Assembly (NCBI RefSeq): GCF_001905735.1
Contig: NZ_LISW01000002.1
Span: forward strand, 310,001 to 374,000
Origin: Streptomyces sp. CB01249
GTDB lineage: Bacteria; Actinomycetota; Actinomycetes; Streptomycetales; Streptomycetaceae
Direction of reading: 5' to 3'
DNA: 64,000 nucleotides
Shown piece after piece: positions 54,216 through 64,000 of this stretch. The translations under genes and the position numbers were made by a program. The first letter of the stretch is position 1, and every line of letters starts with the position of its first letter. The notes below the pieces were generated by a model that was not told the DNA's origin, did not search any database, and saw only the letters and a list, made by a program, of their open reading frames with translations.

Positions 54216-54903
54216 ACTGCCTGAGTCGCCGGGGTCCAGGAGGCCGGCGACATCCACCGGCGCGACGGGGTCGACGGCGTCGCAGTCCTCCCAGTCCTCG
54301 GAGGACAAGTTCCACAACCCGGTGGCCGGCTTCGGCGTGACCTTCAAGGCCATGTTCAAGAAGCGGCTCACCGAGCAGTATCCGGAGACGCCGAAGGTGA
54401 CGGCGCCCCGCTTCCACGGCCGCCACCAGCTCAACCGCCATCCGGACGGGCTGGAGAAGTGCGTCGGCTGCGAGCTGTGCGCCTGGGCCTGTCCCGCCGA
54501 CGCGATCTACGTGGAGGGCGCGGACAACACCGACGAGGAGCGCTACTCCCCGGGTGAGCGCTACGGCCGCGTCTACCAGATCAACTACGCGCGCTGCATC
54601 CTCTGCGGACTGTGCATCGAGGCGTGCCCGACCCGGGCGCTCACGATGACCAACGAGTTCGAGCTCGCCAACACCACCCGCGAGAGCCTCATCTACACCA
54701 AGGACGAGCTGCTCGCGGGCCTGGAGGAAGGCATGGTCGACAGCCCGCACGCGATCTTCCCGGGCACGGACGAGCAGGACTACTACCGGGGCCTGGTCAC
54801 CGAGGCCGCCCCCGGTACGGAGCGTCAGCTCGCCGTCTCCAAGGGCGAGAAGCCGTCCGACGAGGCGCAGAGCAACGGCGCCTCGCAGGAGGTGGACGCA
54901 TGA
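54208..54903 (+). CDS. nuoI: NADH-quinone oxidoreductase subunit I
   Basis: A 231-residue ferredoxin-like subunit with clusters N6a and N6b. Ligands [12 protein letters not shown] (Cys85, 88, 91, 95) and [12 protein letters not shown] (Cys130, 133, 136, 140). The GTG at 54208 follows AAAGGAGGCCGACG, a near-perfect ribosome site within the 3' end of nuoH; 21 extra upstream codons in frame (from 54145) lack one. A ~30-residue Ser/Thr-rich N-terminus and C-terminal tail are typical of actinobacteria. Overlaps nuoH by 8 nt and nuoJ by 4 nt. Confidence 0.95.
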   Translation: MSELPESPGSRRPATSTGATGSTASQSSQSSEDKFHNPVAGFGVTFKAMFKKRLTEQYPETPKVTAPRFHGRHQLNRHPDGLEKCVGCELCAWACPADAIYVEGADNTDEERYSPGERYGRVYQINYARCILCGLCIEACPTRALTMTNEFELANTTRESLIYTKDELLAGLEEGMVDSPHAIFPGTDEQDYYRGLVTEAAPGTERQLAVSKGEKPSDEAQSNGASQEVDA

Positions 54904-55727
54904 CCGGCCTGGCCGCAGCGGCCTCGCAGACCTCGACCGGCGAGGCATTCCAGTTCTGGGTGCTCGGCACGGTCGCCGTGATCGGCGCCCTGTCCACCGT
55001 GCTCATGAAGAAGGCCGTGCACAGCGCGCTGAGCCTCGCCGGGACGATGATCATCCTCGCGGTGTTCTACCTCGCCAACGGCGCGTACTTCCTCGGCATC
55101 GTCCAGATCGTCGTCTACACCGGCGCGATCATGATGCTGTTCCTCTTCGTGGTCATGCTCGTCGGCGTCACGGCGGCGGACTCGCTGAAGGAGACCATCA
55201 AGGGCCAGCGCTGGCTGGCCGCCGGATGCGGGATCGGCTTCGGCGTCCTGCTGATCGCCGGTATCGGCAACGCCTCGCTGAAGAGCTTCAACGGCCTGGG
55301 CACCGCCAACACCGTGCACGGCGGAAACGTGGAGGGGCTCGCCAGCCTCATCTTCACCAAGTACGTCTTCGCCTTCGAGATCACCGGCGCCCTGCTGATC
55401 ACCGCGACCGTCGGCGCGATGGTGCTCACGCACCGCGAGCGCACCGAACGGGCCAAGACCCAGCGGGAGATGTCCGAGGATCGCGTGCGGAGCAACCACC
55501 TGCCGCCGCTGCCCGCCCCCGGCGTCTACGCCCGGCACAACGCGGTGGACATCGCGGGCCTGCTCCCCGACGGCACCCCGTCCGAGCTGACCGTCATGAA
55601 CACGCTGCGCAAGCGCGGCCAGATGCGCGACGTGTCCCAGGAATCACTGGCCGGCCTCAAGGCACTGGAGCAGCGCTCCGGTGAGCGGCTGGGCCGGGAC
55701 ACCGAAGAAGAGGAGGCCGCCAAGTGA
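54900..55727 (+). CDS. nuoJ: NADH-quinone oxidoreductase subunit J
   Basis: A 275-residue membrane subunit with five predicted helices in the first ~180 residues ([57 protein letters not shown] and two later). The pi-bulge-type helix with [12 protein letters not shown] is the family hallmark. A ~90-residue hydrophilic C-tail ([34 protein letters not shown]) is the usual actinobacterial extension. Overlaps both neighbours (ATGA and GTGA). Confidence 0.95.
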   Translation: MTGLAAAASQTSTGEAFQFWVLGTVAVIGALSTVLMKKAVHSALSLAGTMIILAVFYLANGAYFLGIVQIVVYTGAIMMLFLFVVMLVGVTAADSLKETIKGQRWLAAGCGIGFGVLLIAGIGNASLKSFNGLGTANTVHGGNVEGLASLIFTKYVFAFEITGALLITATVGAMVLTHRERTERAKTQREMSEDRVRSNHLPPLPAPGVYARHNAVDIAGLLPDGTPSELTVMNTLRKRGQMRDVSQESLAGLKALEQRSGERLGRDTEEEEAAK

Positions 55728-56023
55728 ATCCGGTCAACTACCTCTATCTCGCCGCCCTGCTGTTCACCATCGGCGCGGCCGGGGTCCTGATCCGGCGGAA
55801 CGCGATCGTGGTGTTCATGTGCGTCGAGCTGATGCTCAACGCCTGCAACCTCGCGTTCGTGACCTTCTCCCGGATGCACGGCAATCTCGACGGCCAGATC
55901 ATCGCCTTCTTCACGATGGTCGTCGCCGCCGCGGAGGTCGTGGTCGGGCTCGCGATCATCGTGTCGCTGTTCCGTTCCCGCCACTCGGCCTCGGTCGATG
56001 ACGCCAGCCTGATGAAGCTGTAA
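55724..56023 (+). CDS. nuoK: NADH-quinone oxidoreductase subunit K
   Basis: A 99-residue, three-helix subunit taking part in proton translocation. Conserved intramembrane glutamates are in [18 protein letters not shown] (Glu36 region) and [19 protein letters not shown] (Glu72 region), matching the E. coli Glu36/Glu72 pair. Its GTG start overlaps the nuoJ stop by 4 nt. Gap of 14 nt to nuoL. Confidence 0.96.
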   Translation: MNPVNYLYLAALLFTIGAAGVLIRRNAIVVFMCVELMLNACNLAFVTFSRMHGNLDGQIIAFFTMVVAAAEVVVGLAIIVSLFRSRHSASVDDASLMKL

Positions 56024-56037
56024 GGGGCGTTTGCACT

Positions 56038-57957
56038 GTGGAGAACCTGATTGCGCTGCTCGTCGCGGCGCCCCTGCTCGGAGCGGCGGTGCTGCTGTGC
56101 GGCGGCCGTCGCCTCGACCGCGCCGGGCACTGGCTCGGCACCCTGCTCGCCGCCGCCTCGTTCGTCGTGGCCGTGGTGCTCTTCACCGACATGCTCGGGA
56201 AGGGCGCCGAGGACCGGGCGCTGCACCAGAAGCTGTTCAGCTGGATCCCGGTCGAGGGCTTCCAGGCCGATGTGGCCTTCCAGCTCGACCAGCTGTCGAT
56301 GACCTTCGTCCTGCTGATCACCGGTGTGGGCACGCTGATCCACATCTACTCGATCGGCTACATGGAGCACGACGAGCGCCGGCGCCGCTTCTTCGGCTAT
56401 CTGAACCTGTTCCTGGCGGCGATGCTGATCCTGGTCATCGCCGACAACTACCTGCTGCTGTACGTCGGCTGGGAGGGCGTCGGCCTCGCCTCGTACCTGC
56501 TGATCGGCTTCTGGCAGCACAAGCCCAGCGCGGCGACCGCCGCGAAGAAGGCGTTCCTGGTCAACCGCGTCGGCGACATGGGCCTGTCGATCGCGATCAT
56601 GCTGATGTTCACCACCTTCGGCACGTTCGCGTACGGACCCGTGCTGGAGGCGACCGGCGAGACCAGTGAGGGCAAGCTGACGGCGATCGGCCTGATGCTG
56701 CTGCTCGCCGCCTGCGGCAAGTCCGCCCAGGTGCCGCTGCAGTCCTGGCTCGGTGACGCGATGGAGGGCCCGACCCCGGTCTCCGCCCTCATCCACGCCG
56801 CGACCATGGTCACCGCCGGTGTCTACCTGATCGTCCGCTCCGGCGCGATCTTCAACGCCGCCCCGGACGCGCAGATGGTCGTCGTGGTGGTCGGCGCGGT
56901 CACGCTGCTGTTCGGTGCGATCGTCGGTTGCGCGAAGGACGACATCAAGAAGGCCCTCGCCGGGTCCACGATGTCGCAGATCGGCTACATGATCCTGGCC
57001 GCCGGGCTCGGCCCCATCGGCTACGTCTTCGCGATCATGCACCTGGTGACGCACGGCTTCTTCAAGGCCGGGCTCTTCCTCGGCGCCGGTTCGGTCATGC
57101 ACGGCATGAACGACGAGGTGGACATGCGGAAGTTCGGCGGGCTGCGGAAGTACATGCCGGTCACCTTCATCACCTTCGGCCTCGGCTACCTCGCGATCAT
57201 CGGCTTCCCCGGCCTCTCCGGCTTCTTCTCCAAGGACAAGATCATCGAGGCGGCGTTCGCCAAGGGCGGCACCGAGGGCTGGATCCTCGGCTCCGTGGCC
57301 CTGCTCGGCGCCGCGATCACCGCGTTCTACATGACGCGCGTGATGATCATGACCTTCTTCGGTGAGAAGCGCTGGCAGCCGACTGCATCCGATGGCGGCT
57401 CCGCCGCGGGGGAGGGCCACGAGCCGCACCCGCACGAGTCCCCGAAGTCCATGACGATCCCGATGGTCGTGCTGGCCTTCGGCTCGGTCTTCGCCGGTGG
57501 CTTCTTCTCGATCGGCGACCGCTTCCTGCACTGGCTGGAGCCGGTCACCGGCCACGACCACGGCGACGCCCCGATCGGCGCGTCGACCGTCACCGCGGCC
57601 ACCATGGTGGCGCTCGTCATCGGAGTCGCCATCGCCTGGGCGATGTACGGCCGCAAGCCGGTGCCGGTGGCCGCCCCGCGCGGCTCGCTGCTCACCCGCG
57701 CCGCGCGCCGCGATCTCCTCCAGGACGACTTCAACCACGTGGTCCTGGTCCGGGGCGGCGAGCACCTGACCCGCTCGCTGGTCTACGTGGACCACACCCT
57801 GGTCGACGGCGTCGTCAACGGCACGGCCGCGTCCATGGGCGGGCTCTCCGGCCGGCTGCGCAAGCTGCAGAACGGCTACGCCCGCTCCTACGCGGTCTCG
57901 ATGTTCGGCGGTACGGCGGTTCTCATCGCCGCGACCCTGCTGATGAGGGCGGTCTGA
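56038..57957 (+). CDS. nuoL: NADH-quinone oxidoreductase subunit L
   Basis: A 639-residue antiporter-like proton-pumping subunit with ~16 helices and the lateral amphipathic helix HL at the C-terminus. Motifs: [38 protein letters not shown] (Glu and broken helix TM7), [39 protein letters not shown] and [22 protein letters not shown] start at 56038. The His-rich loop between TM13 and 14 ([12 protein letters not shown]) is variable. Four nt before nuoM. Confidence 0.96.
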   Translation: MENLIALLVAAPLLGAAVLLCGGRRLDRAGHWLGTLLAAASFVVAVVLFTDMLGKGAEDRALHQKLFSWIPVEGFQADVAFQLDQLSMTFVLLITGVGTLIHIYSIGYMEHDERRRRFFGYLNLFLAAMLILVIADNYLLLYVGWEGVGLASYLLIGFWQHKPSAATAAKKAFLVNRVGDMGLSIAIMLMFTTFGTFAYGPVLEATGETSEGKLTAIGLMLLLAACGKSAQVPLQSWLGDAMEGPTPVSALIHAATMVTAGVYLIVRSGAIFNAAPDAQMVVVVVGAVTLLFGAIVGCAKDDIKKALAGSTMSQIGYMILAAGLGPIGYVFAIMHLVTHGFFKAGLFLGAGSVMHGMNDEVDMRKFGGLRKYMPVTFITFGLGYLAIIGFPGLSGFFSKDKIIEAAFAKGGTEGWILGSVALLGAAITAFYMTRVMIMTFFGEKRWQPTASDGGSAAGEGHEPHPHESPKSMTIPMVVLAFGSVFAGGFFSIGDRFLHWLEPVTGHDHGDAPIGASTVTAATMVALVIGVAIAWAMYGRKPVPVAAPRGSLLTRAARRDLLQDDFNHVVLVRGGEHLTRSLVYVDHTLVDGVVNGTAASMGGLSGRLRKLQNGYARSYAVSMFGGTAVLIAATLLMRAV

Positions 57958-57961
57958 TCAC

Positions 57962-59533
57962 ATGTCCTTTCCCCTCCTGACAGCGACGGCGGCGCTTCCG
58001 GCGATCGGCGCGGTGGCCACCGCCGCCGTCCCGGCCGCCCGGCGCACCGCCGCCAAATGGCTGGCGCTCGTCTTCTCGCTGGCCACGCTCGTCCTGGCGG
58101 GCATCGCGCTCGCCCGCTTCGAGCCCGGCGGCGACCGCTTCCAGCTCACCGAATCGCACGCCTGGATCAAGGACTTCGGCGTCCGCTACGAGCTGGGCGT
58201 CGACGGCATCGGGGTGGCGCTCATGGCGCTCACCGCCCTGCTGATCCCGTTCGTCATCCTGGCCGGCTGGCACGACGCCGACCCCCTGGAGACGAACTCC
58301 TCGCGCTGGCGCCCCACTCAGGGCTTCTTCGCCCTGATCCTGATGGTCGAAGCGATGGTGATCCTCTCCTTCGAGGCCACCGACGTCTTCCTCTTCTACA
58401 TCCTGTTCGAAGCCATGCTCATCCCGATGTACTTCCTCATCGGCGGCTTCGGGGACCGGGCGCACACCGGCAGCGACGAGAACGCGGCGGCGCAGCGCTC
58501 GTACGCGGCGGTGAAGTTCCTCCTCTACAACCTGGTCGGCGGCCTCATCATGCTGGCCGCGGTGATCGGCCTGTACGTGGTCGCGGGCTCGTTCTCGCTC
58601 TCCGAGATCGCCGAGGCCCGGGCCAACGGCACGTTCTCCATGGCGACCGGCACCGAGCGGTGGCTGTTCCTCGGGTTCTTCTTCGCCTTCGCGGTGAAGG
58701 CCCCGCTGTGGCCGCTGCACACCTGGCTGCCCAACGCCATGGGCGAGGCGACCGCCCCGGTCGCCGTGCTGATCACCGCCGTGGTCGACAAGGTCGGCAC
58801 CTTCGCGATGCTCCGCTTCTGCCTCCAGCTCTTCCCGGAGGCCAGCAAGTGGGCGACGCCGGTGATCCTGGTCCTGGCGCTGATCAGCATCGTGTACGGA
58901 GCGCTGCTCGCGGTCGGCCAGCGCGACATCAAGCGGCTGATCGCCTACGCGTCCATCTCGCACTTCGGCTTCATCATCCTGGGCATCTTCGCGATGACCA
59001 GCCAGGGCCAGTCGGGCGCGACGCTGTACATGGTCAACCACGGCATCTCGACGGCCGCGCTGATGCTGGTCGCGGGCTTCCTGATCAGCCGGCGCGGCTC
59101 GCGCCTCATCGCCGACTACGGCGGGGTGCAGAAGGTGGCCCCGGTCCTGGCCGGCACCTTCCTGATCGGCGGCCTGGCCACGCTGTCGCTGCCCGGGCTC
59201 GCCCCGTTCGTCAGTGAGTTCCTGGTCCTGGTCGGCGCGTTCGCCGCGTATCCGGCGGTCGGCATCATCGCCACCACCGGCATCGTGCTCGCCGCGATCT
59301 ACGTCCTGGTCCTCTACCAGCGCACCATGACCGGCCCGGTCAAGGCCGAGGTGCAGGGCATGGCGGACCTCAAGGCCCGTGAGCTCGTGGTGGTCGTCCC
59401 GCTGATCGCGCTGCTGCTCTTCCTCGGTGTCTACCCGAAGCCGCTGACGGACATCGTCAACCCGGCGGTGCAGCACACCATGTCGGACGTACAGAAGAAG
59501 GACCCCCAGCCCGAGGTGGAGGCCGCCAAGTGA
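57962..59533 (+). CDS. nuoM: NADH-quinone oxidoreductase subunit M
   Basis: A 523-residue antiporter-like subunit with ~14 helices. Landmarks: YELGVDGIGVALMALTALLI, LFYILFEAMLIPMYFLIGGF (conserved Glu), VKAPLWPLHTWLPNAMGEAT, DIKRLIAYASISHFGFIILG, MVNHGISTAALMLVAGFLIS and LPGLAPFVSEFLVLVGAF. Starts at ATG 57962 with a weak ribosome site and overlaps nuoN by 4 nt (GTGA). Confidence 0.96.
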   Translation: MSFPLLTATAALPAIGAVATAAVPAARRTAAKWLALVFSLATLVLAGIALARFEPGGDRFQLTESHAWIKDFGVRYELGVDGIGVALMALTALLIPFVILAGWHDADPLETNSSRWRPTQGFFALILMVEAMVILSFEATDVFLFYILFEAMLIPMYFLIGGFGDRAHTGSDENAAAQRSYAAVKFLLYNLVGGLIMLAAVIGLYVVAGSFSLSEIAEARANGTFSMATGTERWLFLGFFFAFAVKAPLWPLHTWLPNAMGEATAPVAVLITAVVDKVGTFAMLRFCLQLFPEASKWATPVILVLALISIVYGALLAVGQRDIKRLIAYASISHFGFIILGIFAMTSQGQSGATLYMVNHGISTAALMLVAGFLISRRGSRLIADYGGVQKVAPVLAGTFLIGGLATLSLPGLAPFVSEFLVLVGAFAAYPAVGIIATTGIVLAAIYVLVLYQRTMTGPVKAEVQGMADLKARELVVVVPLIALLLFLGVYPKPLTDIVNPAVQHTMSDVQKKDPQPEVEAAK

Positions 59534-61194
59534 GCGCAACAGCTGTCCACAGCCTGTGGACGACGGCGGGCGGGGTGACATCCGCCGCACCGGACGAGAA
59601 GTTCACGGCCCCGGTCATCGAGTACACCCAGCTGACCCCGGTCCTGATCGTGATCGGCGTCGCCGTCATCGGCGTCCTGGTCGAGGCATTCGTGCCGCGC
59701 CGGGCCAGGTATCACACCCAGGTCTTCCTGACCGTCGTCGCGCTGGTCGCCGCGTTCGCCGCGGTGGTCGGCCTCGCGGCCGGCGGTTACGGGACGACCA
59801 AGGCGCACATCGCCGCGATGGGCGCCATCGCGGTCGACGGACCGGCCCTGTTCCTCCAGGGCGTCATCCTGCTGACGTCCCTGGTCGCGGTCTTCACGTT
59901 CGCCGAACGGCGGCTCGACCCCGAGTCGCACGGCAACCGGGTCGACTCCTTCGCGGCGCAGGCCGCGTCGGTGCCCGGCAGCGACAGCGAGAAGGCCGCG
60001 GTCCGGGCCGGGTTCACCACCACCGAGGTCTTCCCGCTCGTCCTCTTCTCGGTGGCGGGCATGCTGGTCTTCCCGGCGGCCAACGACCTGCTGACGCTGT
60101 TCGTGGCCCTGGAGGTCTTCTCCCTCCCGCTGTACCTCCTGTGCGCCGTCGCCCGCCGCAAGCGGCTGATGTCGCAGGAGTCGGCCGTGAAGTACTTCCT
60201 GCTCGGCGCGTTCTCCTCGGCGTTCCTGCTGTTCGGGATCGCCCTCCTCTACGGGTACGCGGGCTCCGTCTCGTACGCCCAGATCGCGACCGTGGTCGAC
60301 GGCTCGATCCAGAAGATCGACCCGGCGCTCGCCGACACCATGGGCAACGACGCGCTGCTGCTCATCGGCGGCGCGATGATCCTGACCGGCCTGCTCTTCA
60401 AGGTCGGTGCCGTCCCGTTCCACATGTGGACCCCGGACGTCTACCAGGGCGCCCCGACCCCGGTCACCGGCTTCATGGCCGCCGCCACGAAGGTCGCCGC
60501 GTTCGGCGCGCTGCTGCGCCTGCTGTACGTGGTGCTGCCCGGGCTCACCTGGGACCTGCGGCCGGTCATGTGGGGCGTCGCGATCGTCACGATGGTGGGC
60601 GGCGCGGTCGTCGCGATCACGCAGACCGACATCAAGCGGCTGCTGGCCTACTCCTCGATCGCGCACGCCGGGTTCATCCTGGCCGGTGTGATCGCGGCCA
60701 CCCCCGAGGGGATCTCGTCCGTCCTCTTCTACCTCGGCACGTACTCCTTCGTGACGGTCGGCGCCTTCGCCGTCGTCACGCTGGTGCGGGACGCGGGCGG
60801 CGAGGCGACGCACCTGTCGAAGTGGGCCGGGCTCGGCCGCCGCTCGCCGCTGGTCGCGGCGGTCTTCGCGGTGTTCCTGCTGGCCTTCGCCGGTATCCCG
60901 CTGACCTCGGGCTTCTCCGGGAAGTTCGCGGTGTTCAAGGCGGCGGCGGACGGCGGCGCGGGCGGCCTGGTGGTGGTCGGTGTGATCTCCTCGGCGATCG
61001 CCGCGTTCTTCTACATCCGGGTCATCGTGCTGATGTTCTTCAGCGAGCCGAAGGCGGACGGCCCCACCGTCGCCGTCCCGTCACCGCTGACGATGACCAC
61101 CATCGCGATCGGCGTGGCCGTGACCGTGGTCCTGGGTGTGGCCCCGCAGTACTTCCTGGACCTGGCGGGCCAGGCCGGGACGTTCGTGAGGTAG
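59530..61194 (+). CDS. nuoN: NADH-quinone oxidoreductase subunit N
   Basis: A 554-residue antiporter-like subunit, the last of the operon. Motifs: LEVFSLPLYLLCAVARRKRL, SVKYFLLGAFSS-like EsavKYFLLGAF, VPFHMWTPDVYQGAPTPVTG, DIKRLLAYSSIAHAGFILAG and FAGIPLTSGFSGKFAVFKAA. The GTG start at 59530 overlaps nuoM by 4 nt. A hydrophilic loop after TM3 (~115-160, DPESHGNRVDSF) is longer than in E. coli, as in other Streptomyces. Followed 18 nt later by a strong hairpin. Confidence 0.96.
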   Translation: MSATAVHSLWTTAGGVTSAAPDEKFTAPVIEYTQLTPVLIVIGVAVIGVLVEAFVPRRARYHTQVFLTVVALVAAFAAVVGLAAGGYGTTKAHIAAMGAIAVDGPALFLQGVILLTSLVAVFTFAERRLDPESHGNRVDSFAAQAASVPGSDSEKAAVRAGFTTTEVFPLVLFSVAGMLVFPAANDLLTLFVALEVFSLPLYLLCAVARRKRLMSQESAVKYFLLGAFSSAFLLFGIALLYGYAGSVSYAQIATVVDGSIQKIDPALADTMGNDALLLIGGAMILTGLLFKVGAVPFHMWTPDVYQGAPTPVTGFMAAATKVAAFGALLRLLYVVLPGLTWDLRPVMWGVAIVTMVGGAVVAITQTDIKRLLAYSSIAHAGFILAGVIAATPEGISSVLFYLGTYSFVTVGAFAVVTLVRDAGGEATHLSKWAGLGRRSPLVAAVFAVFLLAFAGIPLTSGFSGKFAVFKAAADGGAGGLVVVGVISSAIAAFFYIRVIVLMFFSEPKADGPTVAVPSPLTMTTIAIGVAVTVVLGVAPQYFLDLAGQAGTFVR

Positions 61195-61212
61195 CCGGAG
61201 ACGGCTGTACGG

Positions 61213-61265
61213 CAACGCCGGACGGGCTTGGCCTTCCCTCGGGAAGTCAAGCCCGTCCGGCGTTG
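61213..61265 (+). terminator. nuo operon terminator
   Basis: A perfect 18-bp stem (61213-61230 with 61248-61265); the 17-nt loop holds a nested 6-bp hairpin CTTCCC-TC-GGGAAG. It begins 18 nt after the nuoN stop. Confidence 0.85.
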
Positions 61266-61278
61266 TCACAGGCGGCGC

Positions 61279-61447
61279 GTAGGGTCTGTCCGGTGGATCA
61301 GGGTCGGGTAGGGCGCGGCGTCTGGTGCGGTGCATCGCAAGGCGCCGGGGCGTCCTCATCGCGGAGCGATTAGGGCGTTTCGGCAACGCGGCGAGGTGCC
61401 GTGCCAGGCGTCGCGACCCCGGCCCTGATCCACCGGGCAGGCCCTAG
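61279..61447. mobile_element. MITE-like 169-bp element with 27-bp terminal inverted repeats
   Basis: The ends 61279-61305 and 61421-61447 are inverted copies matching at 23 of 27 positions; three of the four mismatches are transitions. The inner arms are also inverted (GCGCGGCGTCTGGTGCGG against the complement of the segment before 61420), so nearly the whole element folds on itself. No gene inside. The ends abut GTAG and CTAG, compatible with a YTAR/TA target as used by IS5-type transposases. From memory similar sequence recurs in Streptomyces intergenic DNA. Confidence 0.65.
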
Positions 61448-61501
61448 GGTGGCAGGGGAGAGCGCTGGGACGCAGCGGGACCGGTATCGGGGGACAGAGC
61501 G

Positions 61502-63574
61502 ATGAGCGGGACGGGCGTGACGGGCATGACCACGGATGTGAGCACGGGCGGGACCGCCGCCACGGCCGAGAGCGAGGCGCGGCGCACCCTGCACCGCGTC
61601 TTCGGTTACGAGGCGTTCCGCGGCGAGCAGGAGGCGATCGTCGACCACGTGGTGGCCGGCGGGGACGCCGTCGTGCTCATGCCCACCGGTGGCGGCAAGT
61701 CCCTCTGCTACCAGATCCCGGCCCTGGTCCGTCGGGGCACCGGCGTCGTGATCTCCCCGCTGATCGCCCTCATGCAGGACCAGGTCGACGCGCTGCGGGC
61801 GCTCGGCGTGCGGGCCGGGTTCATCAACTCCACGCAGGACTTCGACGAGCGCCGCTCGATGGAGGCGCAGTTCGTCGCGGGCGAGCTGGACCTCCTCTAC
61901 CTGGCCCCGGAGCGGCTGCGGCTGGACTCCACGCTGGCGCTGCTGGCCCGGGGCGAGGTCTCCGTCTTCGCCATCGACGAGGCGCACTGCGTCGCCCAGT
62001 GGGGCCACGACTTCCGCCCCGACTACCTGGCCCTGTCGGTGCTCGGCGAGCGCTGGCCGGACGTGCCGCGCATCGCGTTGACCGCCACGGCGACGGACGC
62101 CACGCACCGGGAGATCACCCAGCGGCTCGGCATGCCCGACGCCAAGCACTTCGTCGCGAGCTTCGACCGGCCCAACATCCAGTACCGGATCGTGGGCAAG
62201 GTCGACCCGAAGAAGCAGCTGCTCGCCTTCCTCAAGGAGGAGCACGCCGGGGACGCGGGCATCATCTACTGCCTCTCCCGCGCGTCCACGGAGAAGACTG
62301 CCGAATTCCTCTGCCGCAACGGCATCGAGGCCGTCCCGTACCACGCGGGGCTCGACGCCGGGACGCGCGCGGCCCACCAGTCCCGTTTCCTGCGCGAGGA
62401 GGGCCTGGTGGTCGTCGCGACGATCGCCTTCGGCATGGGCATCGACAAGCCGGACGTCCGCTTCGTCGCCCACCTGGACCTCCCGAAGTCCGTCGAGGGC
62501 TACTACCAGGAGACCGGCCGGGCGGGCCGCGACGGCGCCCCGTCCACGGCGTGGATGGCGTACGGCCTCCAGGACGTCGTCCAGCAGCGCAAGCTCATCC
62601 AGGGCGGCGAGGGCGACGAGGCGTTCCGCCGCCGGGCCGCCGCGCACCTGGACTCGATGCTCGCCCTGTGCGAGACGGCCCAGTGCCGCCGCGCCCAGCT
62701 CCTGACGTACTTCGGCCAGGAGCCGACCGCCCCCTCCTGCGGCAACTGCGACACCTGCCTCACCCCGCCGGAGACCTGGGACGGCACGGTGTCCGCCCAG
62801 AAGCTGCTGTCCACGGTGGTACGGCTGAAGCGGGAGCGCGGCCAGAAGTTCGGCGCGGGCCAGATCATCGACATCCTGCTCGGCCGCCGCACGGCCAAGG
62901 TCATCCAGTTCGACCACGACCAGCTGTCGGTCTTCGGCATCGGCGAGGACCTGTCCGAGGCGGAGTGGCGCGGCGTGGTCCGCCAGCTCCTGGCCCAGGG
63001 CCTGATCGCCGTCGAGGGCGAGTACGGCACGCTGGTCCTCACGGAGGCGAGCGGCGCGGTTCTCAACCGGGAGCGCGAGGTCCAGCTCCGCAAGGAGCCG
63101 AAGAAGCCGACGGCCTCCCGGTCGTCGTCGTCCGGCCGGGGCGAGCGCAAGTCGAAGGCGGCCGCCGCCGCCGACCTCCCCGAGACGGCCGTCCCCGTCT
63201 TCGAGGCCCTGCGCGCCTGGCGGGCCGCCCAGGCCAAGGAACTGGGCCTCCCGGCCTACGTGATCTTCCACGACGCCACCCTCCGCGAGATCGCCACGAT
63301 CCACCCGACGACCCTGGGCGAGCTGGGCGGCATCAGCGGCCTGGGCGAGAAGAAGCTCGCGACGTACGGCGAGGGCGTCCTGGAGGTCCTGGCCGGCCTC
63401 GAAACGGCCGCTCCGGCGGAGGCCCCGGCGGCTGCGGAACCCCCGGCCACCCCGGCCCCGGCCCCCGCCCAAAAGCCCACCCCCGCCCCGGCCACCCAGG
63501 CAAAGCCCATGCCCGCCGCTCCCCACGACGACGCCGAGTTCGGCTGGGACGAGGAGCCCCCGGAGTACGAGTGA
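61502..63574 (+). CDS. recQ: ATP-dependent DNA helicase RecQ
   Basis: A 690-residue 3'-5' helicase for recombination and replication repair. Walker [16 protein letters not shown] (Lys66), DEAH box [20 protein letters not shown] (Asp159), and helicase motifs [12 protein letters not shown] and [19 protein letters not shown] with [10 protein letters not shown]. Then the zinc-binding RQC part ([14 protein letters not shown]; ~395-420) and a C-terminal HRDC domain (~560-640, [20 protein letters not shown]). A Pro/Ala-rich tail ends in acidic residues. ATG 61502 with a weak GGGGGACAGAGCG site. Transcription probably begins at TAGGGT (61445-61450), which overlaps the edge of the MITE-like element. 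Confidence 0.94.
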   Translation: MSGTGVTGMTTDVSTGGTAATAESEARRTLHRVFGYEAFRGEQEAIVDHVVAGGDAVVLMPTGGGKSLCYQIPALVRRGTGVVISPLIALMQDQVDALRALGVRAGFINSTQDFDERRSMEAQFVAGELDLLYLAPERLRLDSTLALLARGEVSVFAIDEAHCVAQWGHDFRPDYLALSVLGERWPDVPRIALTATATDATHREITQRLGMPDAKHFVASFDRPNIQYRIVGKVDPKKQLLAFLKEEHAGDAGIIYCLSRASTEKTAEFLCRNGIEAVPYHAGLDAGTRAAHQSRFLREEGLVVVATIAFGMGIDKPDVRFVAHLDLPKSVEGYYQETGRAGRDGAPSTAWMAYGLQDVVQQRKLIQGGEGDEAFRRRAAAHLDSMLALCETAQCRRAQLLTYFGQEPTAPSCGNCDTCLTPPETWDGTVSAQKLLSTVVRLKRERGQKFGAGQIIDILLGRRTAKVIQFDHDQLSVFGIGEDLSEAEWRGVVRQLLAQGLIAVEGEYGTLVLTEASGAVLNREREVQLRKEPKKPTASRSSSSGRGERKSKAAAAADLPETAVPVFEALRAWRAAQAKELGLPAYVIFHDATLREIATIHPTTLGELGGISGLGEKKLATYGEGVLEVLAGLETAAPAEAPAAAEPPATPAPAPAQKPTPAPATQAKPMPAAPHDDAEFGWDEEPPEYE

Positions 63575-63595
63575 GAGCGGCCCGGTGCGGCGGAC

Positions 63596-64000
63596 CTACT
63601 GCGGGTCCGCCGCCCGGCGGCGCGGCGTGATGGTGCTGAGGTCGAGGTCGACCGGGAAGGGGACGGACACCTTCATCCGATCGTGGAAGATCCCCGTCGA
63701 GGTGTAGGCGCCGGTGGCGGGCTCCAGCTCGAAGACATAGACCACGGCACGGCCGTCGTGGTTCTCCACCCGCCAGAAGTGCGGGATCTTCACCCGGGCG
63801 TACTTCACCGGCTTGGTCTCCCGGTCCCGCGACCTCGACTCCGGCGACACGACCTCGATGGCCAGCCGGACGGATTCGGCGGGGAAGCGGGTCTGACTCG
63901 GGTCCTGGACGATATCGCCGTCCACCACGATCACGTCGGGCTCGGGCCGGTTGTAGCGGTCGATGTCGATCGTGAACTCACGCACGACCTCCAGGTCGGG
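63596..64000 (-). CDS. Uma2 family endonuclease-like protein, 5' partial
   Basis: A minus-strand gene that runs off the window end; 135 codons are visible and the frame is open to the edge. The GTG at 63985 is internal, as the residues before it (PDLEVVRE) continue the family sequence. Uma2/DUF820 PD-(D/E)xK core: RPEPDVIVVDGDIVQDPSQT, VRLAIEVVSPESRSRDRETK and KYARVKIPHFWRV, with Asp, Glu and Lys positioned as in the nuclease fold. C-terminal tail FDLDLSTITPRR-like. Such proteins are abundant in Streptomyces; their substrates are uncharacterised. Convergent with recQ, 21 nt apart. Confidence 0.88.
   Translation of the reverse strand, partial: PDLEVVREFTIDIDRYNRPEPDVIVVDGDIVQDPSQTRFPAESVRLAIEVVSPESRSRDRETKPVKYARVKIPHFWRVENHDGRAVVYVFELEPATGAYTSTGIFHDRMKVSVPFPVDLDLSTITPRRRAADPQ

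Noticed and set aside
51171..54434. 1087-codon minus-strand frame opposite nuoG/nuoH/nuoI
   Set aside because: Antisense artefact of codon bias; runs across three certain genes and lacks any recognisable motif.

Overview
The window is high-GC (about 70% or more by eye) actinobacterial DNA and almost certainly comes from a Streptomyces chromosome. The evidence is frequent GTG starts, tightly overlapping operons, a SARP/AfsR regulator, a CYP105-type P450 with its own 3Fe-4S ferredoxin, the futalosine menaquinone genes mqnA and mqnC, a PspAB-HtpX pair, and a complete 14-gene nuo operon followed by recQ. From memory, the order cold shock gene - mqnA - kinase - mqnC - menG - nuo - recQ matches the S. 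coelicolor core chromosome. That is recollection, not a search.

Layout. (1) 1-6525: the distal part of an extracellular/cytoplasmic contractile injection system (CIS) operon, namely a LysM hub protein (5' cut by the window edge), VgrG-like spike, PAAR tip, gp25 wedge, baseplate J/gp47 protein, Afp12-like protein, and a zinc-ribbon/transmembrane/glycan-binding-like protein that may anchor the particle to the membrane. (2) 6512-18218: accessory genes, including an ankyrin/HEAT protein, glutaminase, membrane protein, GNAT, a three-gene operon ending in a STAND (NB-ARC) ATPase with TPR repeats, pspAB-htpX, P450-ferredoxin, a Phd/PIN toxin-antitoxin pair and a TetR regulator. (3) 18459-26684: VOC protein, PQQ-propeller Ser/Thr kinase, small membrane/secreted proteins, a tiny repeat peptide and a large SARP regulator. 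(4) 26960-43439: cspA, mqnA, a second kinase, mqnC, a degenerate amidohydrolase-like protein, LuxR-type and sigma-factor loci, two tandem DUF3152 metalloprotease-like genes, menG, an I36 inhibitor/NAGPA pair, a zinc-ribbon membrane protein and a menJ-like reductase. (5) 43547-61194: an NlpC/P60 hydrolase divergent from nuoA-N. (6) 61195-64000: terminator, a MITE-like element, recQ and a partial Uma2 gene.

The most coherent physiological theme is respiration. MqnA and MqnC (early quinone synthesis), MenG (final methylation) and a MenJ-like reductase (side-chain saturation) make menaquinone, and NuoA-N reduces it with NADH. The nuoA promoter region carries a Rex-like NADH/NAD+ operator and two CRP-like dyads.

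Most interesting signals: the CIS-linked zinc-ribbon membrane protein; the STAND operon with a recently expanded 126-bp repeat array; the DSHMTG repeat peptide; a roughly 85-bp stretch inside nuoB, of which the central 60 bases are 40% GC; a 169-bp near-full-length inverted-repeat element before recQ; and a perfect 15-bp inverted repeat forming the toxin-antitoxin operator. Nothing here can be proven to be a new system from sequence alone.
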